Below are positions 6,156 to 13,077 of a DNA stretch of 13,077 nucleotides, piece by piece. Under the pieces are notes generated by a model. That model was not told the DNA's origin and searched no databases. It was given only the letters and a program-made list of their open reading frames with translations. Position 1 is the first letter of the stretch; each line of letters starts with the position of its first letter. The DNA comes from an uncultured Collinsella sp. Its GTDB lineage: Bacteria > Actinomycetota > Coriobacteriia > Coriobacteriales > Coriobacteriaceae. A program made the position numbers and the translations under genes. The stretch is from positions 1 through 13,077 of the forward strand of contig CABUVH010000041.1 in assembly GCA_902494935.1 (NCBI GenBank), read 5' to 3'.

Positions 6156-7205
6156 ATGGACGTAACGTTCTCAGCCTTCCTCGGCCAAATTGTGTCGAAC
6201 CCAGTCCTTGCCGTCACCGTGATCCTCGCGTTGGGCGCCATCTTCGTCAATGGATGGACCGACGCGCCCAACGCCATCGCGACCTGTGTCACCACGCGCT
6301 GCATGCCCGCCCGCGCCGCCATTCTCATGAGCGCCGCATTCAACTTCCTCGGCGTGCTCATCATGACGCACTTTAACGCGAGCGTCGCCAACACCATCTC
6401 ACATATCGTCGACTTTGGCGGAAACAGCACCATGGCGCTCGCGTGCCTCTGCGCGGCGCTGTTCTCCATCGTCGTCTACGGCGCCACAGCGTCGCGTTTT
6501 GGCATCCCCACCTCGCAAAGCCACAGCCTTATCGCCGGCCTGACCGGTGCCGCTATCGCCCTCGGCGGCGCGAGCAGCGTCAACGTCCACGAGTGGATGA
6601 AGGTCATCTACGGCCTGGCGCTCTCCATCGGCCTGGGCTTTATCATGGGCTGGGTCCTGTGCAAGCTCGTCTCGATTCTTTTCGCCGCCGCCAACAGGCG
6701 ACGTGCCAATGTCTTCTTTAAATATGCTCAGATCGCAAGTGCCGCGGCCATGAGCTTTATGCACGGCGCGCAAGATGGACAAAAGTTTATCGGCGTGCTC
6801 TTTTTAGGTGTCGCCTTTGCCAGCGGACAGACGAGCGTCGGCGACGCCGGCATCCCCATCTGGATCATGCTGCTGTGCTCGGCCACCATGGGCATCGGCA
6901 CCAGCGTGGGCGGTGAGCGCATCATCAAGTCTGTCGGCCAGAGCATGGTCAAGCTCGAAAAGTACCAGGGCTTCTCCGCCGACCTGGCGGGCGCCGCAAA
7001 CCTGCTGCTTGCCACGCTCACCGGCATCCCCGTGTCCTCCACGCACATCAAGACCTGCGCCATTATGGGTGTCGGTGCCGTCAAGCGCCTCTCGGCGATC
7101 AACTTCGGTGTCGTCAAGGACATGATGTTCACCTGGTTCTTCACCTTCCCCGCCTGCGGACTTATCAGCTTTGTCATGGCCAAGCTGTTCATGCTGTTCA
7201 TCTAG
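6156..7205 (+). CDS. pit: PiT-family inorganic phosphate permease
   Basis: The 349-residue product is a multi-span membrane protein of the inorganic phosphate transporter (PiT) family, which carries phosphate with protons or sodium at low affinity. Two inverted family repeats are visible. The first holds VNGWTDAPNAIAT (31-43) and GIPTSQSHSLIAGLTGAA (116-133). The second holds FMHGAQDGQKFIG (201-213) and GIPVSSTHIKTCAIMGVGA (290-308). The paired Asp (Asp36, Asp207) and the Thr/Ser-His motifs are the usual transport residues. A basic loop (RRRAN, 181-185) separates the halves. Length is short, as for compact bacterial members. The reading frame is closed by TAA at 6123 upstream and has no other ATG, GTG or TTG start, so ATG 6156 is taken, although its ribosome site (GAGAAAG) is weak. 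A DUF47 protein follows 67 bases downstream, the usual Pit partner arrangement. Confidence 0.94.
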   Translation: MDVTFSAFLGQIVSNPVLAVTVILALGAIFVNGWTDAPNAIATCVTTRCMPARAAILMSAAFNFLGVLIMTHFNASVANTISHIVDFGGNSTMALACLCAALFSIVVYGATASRFGIPTSQSHSLIAGLTGAAIALGGASSVNVHEWMKVIYGLALSIGLGFIMGWVLCKLVSILFAAANRRRANVFFKYAQIASAAAMSFMHGAQDGQKFIGVLFLGVAFASGQTSVGDAGIPIWIMLLCSATMGIGTSVGGERIIKSVGQSMVKLEKYQGFSADLAGAANLLLATLTGIPVSSTHIKTCAIMGVGAVKRLSAINFGVVKDMMFTWFFTFPACGLISFVMAKLFMLFI

Positions 7206-7272
7206 TCAAACCGAACGTCCATCCGGACCGCAATACCTCGCCCACCCGTCTTCGCCTCGAAAGGACCCACTC

Positions 7273-7896
7273 ATGGCAAAGAAACCCGATTCGTTCTACT
7301 TTGACAACTACGTCGCCTGCGCCGACCTTGCTGTCCAGGCCGCAGAGTTGCTCATCAAGATTTTTGAGAACTTTGATCCCGCGCATATCCACGACATGCT
7401 CGAGGAGATGCATGCGATTGAGCATGCGGCCGACAAGAAGCACCATGAGCTCGAGGATGCCCTGCTCACTGCCTTTATCACCCCGCTTGAGCGCGAGGAT
7501 CTGGACCTGATGAGTTGCTCGCTCGACACTGTGCTTGACCGTATCGAGGGCGTCGTGCAGCGCGTCTACTTCACCAACATCCAGAGCATCCACCCCGATG
7601 CCATTGTCATCGCCCACAAGGTGACCGACGCCTGCCGCGCCATGAAGGATCTTATGGTCGAGCTGCCTAATTACCGCAAGTCCAAGACCCTGCGCGAGCT
7701 GGTCATCCAGATCAACACCATTGAGTCCGAGGCCGATGAGCTCTACATCAACGCTATGCGCAACCTGCACGTCAATGGCAAGGACCCGCTCGAGGTCATC
7801 GCCTGGCGTGACGTCTACGCTTTCCTGGAGTACTGCGCCGACTGCTGCGAGAATGTGGCTGATGTCGTGGATTCGATTGTCATGAAGAACAGTTAA
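7273..7896 (+). CDS. DUF47 / PhoU-like Pit accessory protein
   Basis: The 207-residue protein is nearly all helical and fits the DUF47 family, distant relatives of PhoU that are encoded beside PiT permeases and are thought to modulate them. Recognisable blocks are EMHAIEHAADKKHHEL (45-60), FITPLEREDL (68-77), IESEADELY (150-158) and YAFLEYCADCCENVADVVDSI (182-202). The acidic Glu/Asp repeats are likely metal-binding, as in PhoU. It is cytoplasmic, with no signal peptide or membrane span. ATG 7273 was chosen because CGAAAGGACC (7258-7267) precedes it and because homology-like sequence begins there; the frame is open further upstream but that part overlaps the end of the permease gene. It is co-oriented with pit and probably co-transcribed. 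A large palindrome begins six bases after the stop. Confidence 0.92.
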   Translation: MAKKPDSFYFDNYVACADLAVQAAELLIKIFENFDPAHIHDMLEEMHAIEHAADKKHHELEDALLTAFITPLEREDLDLMSCSLDTVLDRIEGVVQRVYFTNIQSIHPDAIVIAHKVTDACRAMKDLMVELPNYRKSKTLRELVIQINTIESEADELYINAMRNLHVNGKDPLEVIAWRDVYAFLEYCADCCENVADVVDSIVMKNS

Positions 7897-7901
7897 TTGG
7901 G

Positions 7902-8012
7902 GGTACGTGTCCCGGCGGTCGCGGGCCCGACCGCTAATAACCTTTTTCACTCCGGCTGCAAGCAGAGTCGTTCAAAAGGTTATTAGCGGTCGGGCCCGCT
8001 CCCTTACGTACC
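7902..8012. repeat. 111-base nested palindromic element
   Basis: An inner perfect inverted repeat of 26 bases per arm (7921-7946 and 7974-7999) encloses a 27-base loop that can itself pair (ACTC with GAGT, then CTG with CAG). An outer 7-base pair of arms, GGTACGT (7902-7908) and ACGTACC (8006-8012), frames it, with unequal spacers of 12 and six bases. Each inner arm runs from GC-rich outside (GCGGGCCCGACCGC) to AT-rich inside. It could end the pit-DUF47 transcript, but it is far longer than needed and has no T-run after the right arm. A dispersed palindromic repeat or small MITE-like element is the main alternative. Confidence 0.85.
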
Positions 8013-8183
8013 ACCATTGGAAACTTTGGCTGAGGGATTGAGCGTGGTGGGGCCTTTGCTGTGATGGCCCTTGATTGCTCGGGGTTTTACTTTGGTATTC
8101 GATGAGCGTTTGGCTGATTGCTGCTTTGGGTACCGTTTGGGTTACTTTGGGTTTGTTTGATTTTTAATTGTTGGAGGGCTTGT
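8013..8183. other. G/T-rich intergenic stretch with repeated TTTGGGT before the nitroreductase gene
   Basis: This gap is strongly enriched in G and T on the plus strand and poor in C and A, unlike the rest of the window. TTTGGGT occurs at 8125-8131, 8136-8142 and 8146-8152, and shorter TTTGG or TTTG copies at 8091, 8109 and 8156. The closest spacing is 10-11 bases, one helical turn. TTTAAT at 8163-8168 could be a -10 box but would start transcription at the ribosome site. I see no gene here. Confidence 0.5.
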
Positions 8184-8714
8184 ATGTCTTATTTGGATCT
8201 GGCTCGGGGTCGGTATTCTTGTCGTGAGTTTGAAGATCGGGCTGTTGAGCAGGCTGTGGTGGATGCCATTGTTGAGGCTGGGCGTATTGCTCCTTCTGCT
8301 TGTAATAACCATCCAACCCGTGTGATGGTGTTGGATACGCCTGAGCTTCTGGAGAAGGCTGCTGCTTGTCAGCCTCGGTTTGCTCGTGATGGGTCTATCT
8401 TTGGGGCTCCGCTTGTCTTCCTTATTTGCAGCGTTACCGATGACGCTTGGGTGCGCCCCTATGACCAGATGAATTCCAGCGAAATCGATACGTCCATCGT
8501 GTGTGATCAGATGATGATGGAGGCCACCGAGCAGGGCCTGGGAACGTGCTGGGTGTGCCATTTTAAGCCTGAGGTGGCACAAGAGCAGTTCAATCTGTCC
8601 AAGGGCGTCTATCCCTATCACATGCTCGTCTGTGGCTATCCCGCCGACCACATCGCCGATCCCGAGCATCGCGAGGCCCGCACCATTCCCCTCTCCGACT
8701 TCCTCCTCAAGTAG
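8184..8714 (+). CDS. Nitroreductase-family FMN-dependent oxidoreductase
   Basis: The 176-residue protein fits the small nitroreductase family of FMN enzymes, which reduce nitro groups, quinones or related acceptors with NAD(P)H. The N-terminal flavin-phosphate block is RGRYSCREF (8-16), followed by EAGRIAPSACNNHP (31-44). The centre has DTSIVCDQMMMEATEQGLGTCWVCHF (102-127), the helix and loop that contact the flavin, and the end has CGYPAD (150-155). It is cytoplasmic, and the physiological substrate cannot be told. ATG 8184 has GGAGGG five bases upstream. Codon use changes sharply inside the gene: in codons 1-75 third positions are 43 T and 4 C, whereas in codons 102-176 they are 14 T and 34 C. 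The first part matches the G/T-rich gap before it. The reading frame is intact. It has its own terminator and is probably a single-gene unit. Confidence 0.9.
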   Translation: MSYLDLARGRYSCREFEDRAVEQAVVDAIVEAGRIAPSACNNHPTRVMVLDTPELLEKAAACQPRFARDGSIFGAPLVFLICSVTDDAWVRPYDQMNSSEIDTSIVCDQMMMEATEQGLGTCWVCHFKPEVAQEQFNLSKGVYPYHMLVCGYPADHIADPEHREARTIPLSDFLLK

Positions 8715-8762
8715 ATTTTTGGGACATGCCTTAAAACCTACCCTTGACCGCTCACCCGTTCG

Positions 8763-8799
8763 CCGAGTTCTGCGCCACTATGTGCAGGGCTCGGTTTTT
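8763..8799 (+). terminator. Rho-independent terminator of the nitroreductase gene
   Basis: CCGAG (8763-8767) pairs with CTCGG (8790-8794); inside, two T-G wobbles and CTGCGC/GTGCAG continue the stem to a six-base loop. Five T (8795-8799) follow directly. It lies 48 bases after the stop codon. Confidence 0.88.
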
Positions 8800-8824
8800 A
8801 TGTTACGCACCCCGGCACAGTCAT

Positions 8825-8854
8825 AAAAAAGGACCCGCAAGCTGCGGGTCCTTT
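8825..8854 (-). terminator. Rho-independent terminator of the yggS-sepF-yggT-divIVA operon
   Basis: Perfect 12-base arms (8843-8854 and 8828-8839) with a three-base loop are followed on the minus strand by a T-run that begins in the stem and continues to 8825. It lies 26 bases after the divIVA stop and faces the nitroreductase terminator. Confidence 0.92.
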
Positions 8855-8880
8855 CGAGGCACTAAATTGTAGGCCGAATG

Positions 8881-9555
8881 TTAGTCCAGGTCGTCGGCAG
8901 CGAAGTTGTCGATCGGGGCAAAGGGATCGGCCACGGGGACAACCGGGTCAGCGACGGGCAGCGGCTCGGCGGGAACAGTCACTGCAGGAGAAGCGGCAGA
9001 ACCGACCGGCGTGGAGGCCATGAGGTCGGCCGGGAAGGAATTCTGCGCATCGTCCATGAAGTGCTGGATGAGCTTGAGGTACTCGGCTTTGAACTCCTCA
9101 CGGGAAGCCTTGAGACGATCGATCTCCTCGAGCTCGGCCTGCTTCTCAGTCAGAGCCTGGCGGATAACCTCGCGAGCCTTGGCGTCAGCCTCGTTGCGGA
9201 TACGCTCAGCGTTCTCGTTGGCATCGTTAACGATGGTCTCAGCGGTCTGCTGGGCAGCGATCAGGGCAGCGGAAATCTGGCGCTCCTGAGCGGAGAAGTC
9301 AGGGGCGGGAGCAGCCACGGGGGCGGCAGGAACGGCCTGGGCGGTGGCATCCTGAGCCTGGGCAAGCTGAGCCTGCGCATCGGCAAGCTGCTGCTCGGTA
9401 GCAGTCAGACGACCCTTAAGGTCGACGATCTTAGCGAGCATAGCGTCGACCTCGGAGGACAGCGTCTCCAAGAAGACGTCGACCTCAGCAGGATCGTAGC
9501 CACGCTTGGCCTCAGAGAAAGTCTGAGCCTGGATGTCTGCAGGGGTAATAGCCAT
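8881..9555 (-). CDS. divIVA: DivIVA-domain cell-division/polarity protein
   Basis: The 224-residue protein has the DivIVA/Wag31 plan. The N-terminal membrane-binding domain (about 1-60) reads ITPADIQAQTFSEAKRGYD (3-21), then PAEVDVFLETL (22-32). A first coiled coil (about 45-70) is followed by an Ala/Pro linker (71-87), a long second coiled coil (about 88-168) and a Pro/Val/Asp-rich disordered tail (172-224). DivIVA proteins gather at curved membrane, at poles and septum, and guide division or cell-wall synthesis; here the role is inferred from family and from its place after sepF and yggT. AAGGAGA precedes ATG 9555. It lies 61 bases after the yggT stop and is the last gene before a strong terminator. 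The linker and tail are probably lineage-specific. Confidence 0.93.
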   Translation of the reverse strand: MAITPADIQAQTFSEAKRGYDPAEVDVFLETLSSEVDAMLAKIVDLKGRLTATEQQLADAQAQLAQAQDATAQAVPAAPVAAPAPDFSAQERQISAALIAAQQTAETIVNDANENAERIRNEADAKAREVIRQALTEKQAELEEIDRLKASREEFKAEYLKLIQHFMDDAQNSFPADLMASTPVGSAASPAVTVPAEPLPVADPVVPVADPFAPIDNFAADDLD

Positions 9556-9616
9556 AACAAGTCTCCTTTTTCATCGCCTCGGCGCTACACGCCCGACGTA
9601 AGTTACTAAGTCAGTT

Positions 9617-9898
9617 CTACACGAGTATACCTATAAGAAGCTGCAGAACCAGCCTCTGCACCAACTGCAACGCAATAATCGCAACGACCGGCGAAAAATC
9701 GATACCGCCCATCGGCGGGATGAAACGACGGAACAGGTTGAGCCACGGACCGCACACGCTATCAAGCACCGCGGCAATATCCTGAAGCAAACCACCCTGC
9801 TTCATGGGAATCCACGTCATAAAGCAGTAGACGACAATGAGCGTGGAATAGAAGTTGAACAGCGTGTTGACCAGCTGGACGACAGTGTAGATGTTGAT
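9617..9898 (-). CDS. yggT: YggT/YlmG-family membrane protein, apparently starting at a non-standard ATC codon
   Basis: The 93-residue reading has two hydrophobic segments (about 5-30 and 68-92) around the YggT signature CGPWLNLFRRFIPPMGGIDFSP (49-70). YlmG/YggT proteins are small membrane proteins encoded between sepF and divIVA and linked to division and envelope assembly. The first ATG in the frame is at 9820 and would remove the whole first membrane helix, leaving 67 residues. Upstream of it the frame stays open to the sepF stop at 9922-9920 with no ATG, GTG or TTG. GAGGAG (9905-9910) is placed six bases before ATC 9898, which would give MNIYTVVQL, a natural YggT start. I therefore annotate ATC as the start. 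Alternatives are read-through from sepF, which is in the same frame, or a start lost by mutation. Confidence 0.7.
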   Translation of the reverse strand: MNIYTVVQLVNTLFNFYSTLIVVYCFMTWIPMKQGGLLQDIAAVLDSVCGPWLNLFRRFIPPMGGIDFSPVVAIIALQLVQRLVLQLLIGILV

Positions 9899-9919
9899 GG
9901 GAATCTCCTCGTCTTGTCT

Positions 9920-10642
9920 TTACTTAAGGTAGCCGTCGGCACGAAGCTTCTTGAGATCGGAATCTTTGACCTCGCAGCCGGCGGGCAGCACCATGAACAC
10001 GCGGTCGCCCACCTCCTTGACCGTGGCACCCAGACCGCAGGCAAAGCCGTAAGAGAAGTCCAAGACGCGCTTGGCCACTTCGGTGCGTACGCCCACAAAA
10101 ATCAGTGCGACAGGCTGCTTGGTGCGAACGCGGCGCACCACGGTCTCCACGTCGTCATAGCTCTCGGGGCGCAGAACATAGGCCGGCAGCTGAGGCGTGG
10201 CGTTGATGATATTGCTCGCATAGGCCGAGGCATCGCTCGGTGCAGGCGCGGGTGCAGCGGCGGCACGAGTGCGGGTGTTCTCGGCGTAGCTCGACGGCGT
10301 GTCATAGGCACCAGGACGATAACCGCTCGCAACACTGTCCTGCGAGCGCGAAGGCGGGTTATACGTCGTGGCATGGCGGGAGTCATCGCCGACCAGCTGA
10401 CCGGAGCGCGTATACACGGCAACCGACTCAGCTTCACCGCGGCGCGTCTGACCAAGCAGGCCGTTGCTCGGCTCGTCTTGGGTGTAGAAGCCCTCGCCCG
10501 AAGCACCGCTGTAGCCGTTGCCCTGATAACTATCGTCATAGCCGTCATCGTAGCCGTAGTCGTCGTCCTGGCCATAACCCTGGTCGTAACCCTGTTGGCC
10601 GCCCAGGTGCATCTTATTTTTAATCTCGTCAAGGAAGCCCAT
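9920..10642 (-). CDS. sepF: Cell-division protein SepF
   Basis: SepF bundles FtsZ filaments and ties them to the membrane at the division site. The 240-residue product starts with a short amphipathic helix, MGFLDEIKNKMHL (1-13), the usual membrane anchor. A long low-complexity region rich in Gly, Tyr, Asp and Gln follows (17-54), then a polar Ser/Thr/Arg stretch and an Ala/Pro linker (127-136). The folded SepF domain lies at about 153-225, with LRPESYDDVETVV (157-169), VALIFVGV (178-185), KRVLDFSYGFACGLGATVKEV (191-211) and DRVFMVLPAG (213-222). ATG 10642 has GAGAGGAC upstream; an in-frame GTG at 10693 would add 17 unlikely residues. It sits 60 bases after yggS in the classic ylmE-ylmF-ylmG-divIVA order. 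Its TAA stop is followed in the same frame by yggT. Confidence 0.94.
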   Translation of the reverse strand: MGFLDEIKNKMHLGGQQGYDQGYGQDDDYGYDDGYDDSYQGNGYSGASGEGFYTQDEPSNGLLGQTRRGEAESVAVYTRSGQLVGDDSRHATTYNPPSRSQDSVASGYRPGAYDTPSSYAENTRTRAAAAPAPAPSDASAYASNIINATPQLPAYVLRPESYDDVETVVRRVRTKQPVALIFVGVRTEVAKRVLDFSYGFACGLGATVKEVGDRVFMVLPAGCEVKDSDLKKLRADGYLK

Positions 10643-10702
10643 GGTTGTGTCCTCTCGCGGTTTAGTGCAGGCGCCCCGATAATCAGTGCGCACTTCAGAG
10701 CC

Positions 10703-11440
10703 TTATTTTACTGCAAACTCCGGGCTAAATACTACCCTGCCCAGGCGAACGAGCGTAGAGCCCTCCTCAAGGGCAGGCTCAAAGTCTTCGCTCATGCCGC
10801 AGGAAAGCTCAGGCAGGTTCAAATCGGGATGCGCCGCCTCCAGCTCATCCCTCAGCTCACGAAGCCCCGCAAAGGTGCGGCGTGCCACATCCTTATTCCC
10901 CCGGGGCGCCATAGTCATAAGCCCCTGTACGCAAATTCCCTCAAGTTCTGCAAGCTCACCCGCGGCGGCGCGAATCTCATCGGGTGAAAAGCCTCCCTTC
11001 GACTCCTCACCACTCACATTGACCTCAATGAGCACACGCTGGGGGCCGACGAGCTCGCCTGCCTCAATCTTGCGAACAGCACGGCTCGAGATCGCCTGCG
11101 CCAGATGCAGCGAACCCACCGAGTGAATCAGCTCGGCTGAGCCCAGCACCGCATTGATCTTATTGGTCTGCAGGTTGCCGATCATATCGAAGCGCACCTC
11201 GGGCAGCTCCGGATGCTCCGCCAGACCCGTGAGCTTGCGAACCAGCTCCTGCGGGCGGTTCTCGGCAAAATGGCGATACCCCGCCTGGATGGCGGCAACG
11301 GTCTCATCGACACCAACGGTCTTGGACACGGCAATGAGGCTCGCGGCGTCGTGGGGACGGCCCGCGCGATCGAGCGCCGCATAAAAACGTTCCAGAATCT
11401 GCTCGCGGCGAGCGCGCATCAAGTCCAAATAGTTATCCAT
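10703..11440 (-). CDS. yggS: YggS/YlmE-family pyridoxal-5'-phosphate-binding protein (PLP homeostasis protein)
   Basis: The 245-residue product is a single-domain TIM-barrel PLP protein of the YggS/YlmE/PROSC family, which binds PLP and keeps its free level and amino-acid pools in balance without a known catalysed reaction. The PLP lysine is Lys40 in LIAVSKTV (35-42). Further blocks are HFAENRPQEL (57-66), MIGNLQTNK (86-94), VNVSGEESKGG (140-150), GLMTMAP (173-179), LSCGMSEDFEPAL (212-224) and EGSTLVRLGRVVF (226-238), the last being the phosphate-binding end. ATG 11440 has GGAGG nine bases upstream; the longer frame to 11524 has no such site and a start inside a hairpin region. It is the first gene of the leftward yggS-sepF-yggT-divIVA cluster, typical of Gram-positive bacteria. 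Confidence 0.94.
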   Translation of the reverse strand: MDNYLDLMRARREQILERFYAALDRAGRPHDAASLIAVSKTVGVDETVAAIQAGYRHFAENRPQELVRKLTGLAEHPELPEVRFDMIGNLQTNKINAVLGSAELIHSVGSLHLAQAISSRAVRKIEAGELVGPQRVLIEVNVSGEESKGGFSPDEIRAAAGELAELEGICVQGLMTMAPRGNKDVARRTFAGLRELRDELEAAHPDLNLPELSCGMSEDFEPALEEGSTLVRLGRVVFSPEFAVK

Positions 11441-11490
11441 TGCCAATCGCCTCCGCTGACAGCCAAACAAGTAGTCCCATGCTAACGCAA

Positions 11491-11522
11491 GAGCGCGGCC
11501 CCGCATGTGCAAGGCCGCGCTC
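11491..11522 (-). terminator. Hairpin, probable terminator after phoU
   Basis: Perfect 10-base GC-rich arms (11513-11522 and 11491-11500) enclose a 12-base loop containing GCATGTGC. On the minus strand the stem is followed by TTGCGTTAGC, a poor T-run. It lies 38 bases after the phoU stop and 51 bases before the yggS start, so it most likely separates the phosphate operon from the division cluster. Confidence 0.6.
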
Positions 11523-11559
11523 ACTTAGGTATTTACAATCTTTCGACGAACGGGGTTAC

Positions 11560-12417
11560 TTACTCCTCGTCGTCCTCGCCATCGTCCTCATCCTCAAGAT
11601 GATCGAGCAGGTAGCGAAGACCCTCGCTGACCTCGTTAACGGGCACCTTGGCAACGTAGCGTGCATCGACGGCGGGCCTCATGATAACACCCTCGCCCGA
11701 AGGCACGCGCATGCTCTCGAGCTCATCCTCATCAGTGCAGGCGATATCACCGGCAGTCATACGCTGTCCGGTCAACAGGAAGGTCAGACGGCAGGCGGCA
11801 TCGATGGAAATCGAGGCGATGCGATCGAGATAGCACGATACCATGATGGCGCGGCGCAGGTCGTCATAGTTGCTGTCGTCGTCCATAAAATCGCCCGTGT
11901 CCATGCGGTTAAAGGTGCGGAAGAACTTCTCGTAGGCGGCGTGCACTGGCTCGTCCTCGACGGCCAAGTTGCAGATGATGGACATGTCGTTGGTGACGAG
12001 CGCAGAAAGCGAAGAGCCCAGCACCTGGTAGACGGCCTCAGCCTCGGCCTCGACCGTGCCGACAAGCTCCTTGGGCAGCGAGATGTCGGCCTTGATCATA
12101 TGACGCGTGGCGCGGCAAATCTGGCGAACCTTATCGGTCATGCGCTGCAGGTTAAAGTCGACGTAGATGATCGTCTGCAGCAAGCGGAAGTCGGAGGCGA
12201 CCGGTGACTGCGTGGCAATCAGGTTGTAGCAGACGGCCTCCAGGTTGGCGCAGCGTGCGTCAATCGAAAGCGTACGCTTCTTGGTCTTGGTGGCGAGCTT
12301 GCGGTCGTCGGTCACATAGGCCTTCACGGCATCGTGGAGGGCCAGATCGACGGCCTCGTAGATGCTCAGCATCTCGTGACGGGCCTCGATGAGCTGACGG
12401 GAAAACAGTTTGCGCAT
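11560..12417 (-). CDS. phoU: Phosphate transport accessory/signalling protein PhoU with acidic C-terminal extension
   Basis: PhoU joins the Pst transporter to the phosphate-sensing two-component system and damps phosphate uptake when supply is good. The N-terminal about 220 residues are helical and fit two PhoU repeats: FSRQLIEARHEML (5-17), NLQRMTDKVRQICR (89-102) and, in the second repeat, YLDRIASISIDAACRL (196-211). The family's Glu/Asp metal-binding motifs are somewhat altered in both repeats. At 285 residues it is longer than the usual 215-245. The extra part (about 225-285) is acidic and ends in EDEDDGEDDEE. ATG 12417 has TGGAGTG six bases upstream. It lies 92 bases after the pstB stop, in the same direction, the normal pst operon end. 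That gap holds only small G/C hairpins and no convincing promoter. Confidence 0.92.
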   Translation of the reverse strand: MRKLFSRQLIEARHEMLSIYEAVDLALHDAVKAYVTDDRKLATKTKKRTLSIDARCANLEAVCYNLIATQSPVASDFRLLQTIIYVDFNLQRMTDKVRQICRATRHMIKADISLPKELVGTVEAEAEAVYQVLGSSLSALVTNDMSIICNLAVEDEPVHAAYEKFFRTFNRMDTGDFMDDDSNYDDLRRAIMVSCYLDRIASISIDAACRLTFLLTGQRMTAGDIACTDEDELESMRVPSGEGVIMRPAVDARYVAKVPVNEVSEGLRYLLDHLEDEDDGEDDEE

Positions 12418-12509
12418 GGTTCACTCCAATCAGTTGGGTGCGGTCATGCCGCCCGCACAGTGAATACGCACCGGACCAGATCCGATCGGCTTGGGACTAG
12501 TCGCACCGA

Positions 12510-13077
<568 letters not shown>

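Noticed and set aside
7902..8012. A CRISPR array or tRNA in the palindromic gap
   Set aside because: There is only one pair of nested inverted arms, no repeat-spacer series, and no cloverleaf or T-loop sequence.
8881..9609. A 243-codon open frame on the plus strand opposite divIVA
   Set aside because: Its Leu/Gly/Ser-rich sequence is the complement of DivIVA coiled-coil codons; divIVA has the domain, ribosome site and terminator.
9914..10987. A 357-codon open frame on the plus strand across sepF and the end of yggS
   Set aside because: It crosses two well-supported genes on the other strand and the gap between them, and shows no recognisable domain.
11440..12207. A 255-codon open frame on the plus strand opposite phoU
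   Set aside because: PhoU on the minus strand has family motifs and a ribosome site; this frame is the complement of its codons.

Overview
The window looks like a chromosomal segment of a high-GC Gram-positive gut anaerobe of the Coriobacteriia, most likely Collinsella or a close relative. This is inference from GC-rich codon use, the short (444 aa) form of ThiC, a ylmE-sepF-yggT-divIVA division cluster and the mix of neighbouring families; no 16S or other marker is present. I see no tRNA, rRNA, CRISPR array, transposase or integrase.

Layout from left to right. (1) The start of a leftward membrane-protein gene runs off the left edge. (2) A rightward thiamin-pyrimidine block follows: a TPP riboswitch whose 3' end carries the thiC ribosome-binding site, thiC, then thiD after a 182-base gap with its own possible promoter. 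ThiC makes HMP-phosphate and ThiD phosphorylates it to HMP-diphosphate, so the two are consecutive steps. (3) A leftward series comes next, in map order: an SGNH hydrolase, a PARG-like macrodomain protein (TIGR02452 type), a Bax-inhibitor-1 family membrane protein and a small unknown protein, with strong hairpin terminators between several of them. (4) A rightward phosphate block follows: a PiT-family permease and its DUF47/PhoU-like partner, then a 111-base nested palindrome, a G/T-rich stretch and a nitroreductase gene of mosaic base composition. (5) A leftward operon begins upstream at yggS and runs through sepF and yggT to divIVA: a PLP-binding protein, the FtsZ membrane anchor, a small membrane protein and a polar coiled-coil scaffold. 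(6) PhoU and the 3' part of pstB, both leftward, are the end of a pst high-affinity phosphate operon. The window therefore holds parts of both low- and high-affinity phosphate uptake, each with a PhoU-type helical partner.

No wholly new multi-gene system is evident. The best leads are: yggT has no ATG, GTG or TTG start that would keep its first membrane helix, and lies in the same frame just after the sepF stop; the PARG-like protein reads QEA where the family has the catalytic QEE; there is a 26-bp perfect-arm palindrome inside a second inverted repeat; codon use breaks sharply within the nitroreductase gene; one gene has a promoter placed to give a leaderless mRNA; and the permease has an odd leader with a three-codon ORF. 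Coordinates and hexamer matches were worked out by hand from the sequence. Family names rest on recognised motifs, not on database searches.
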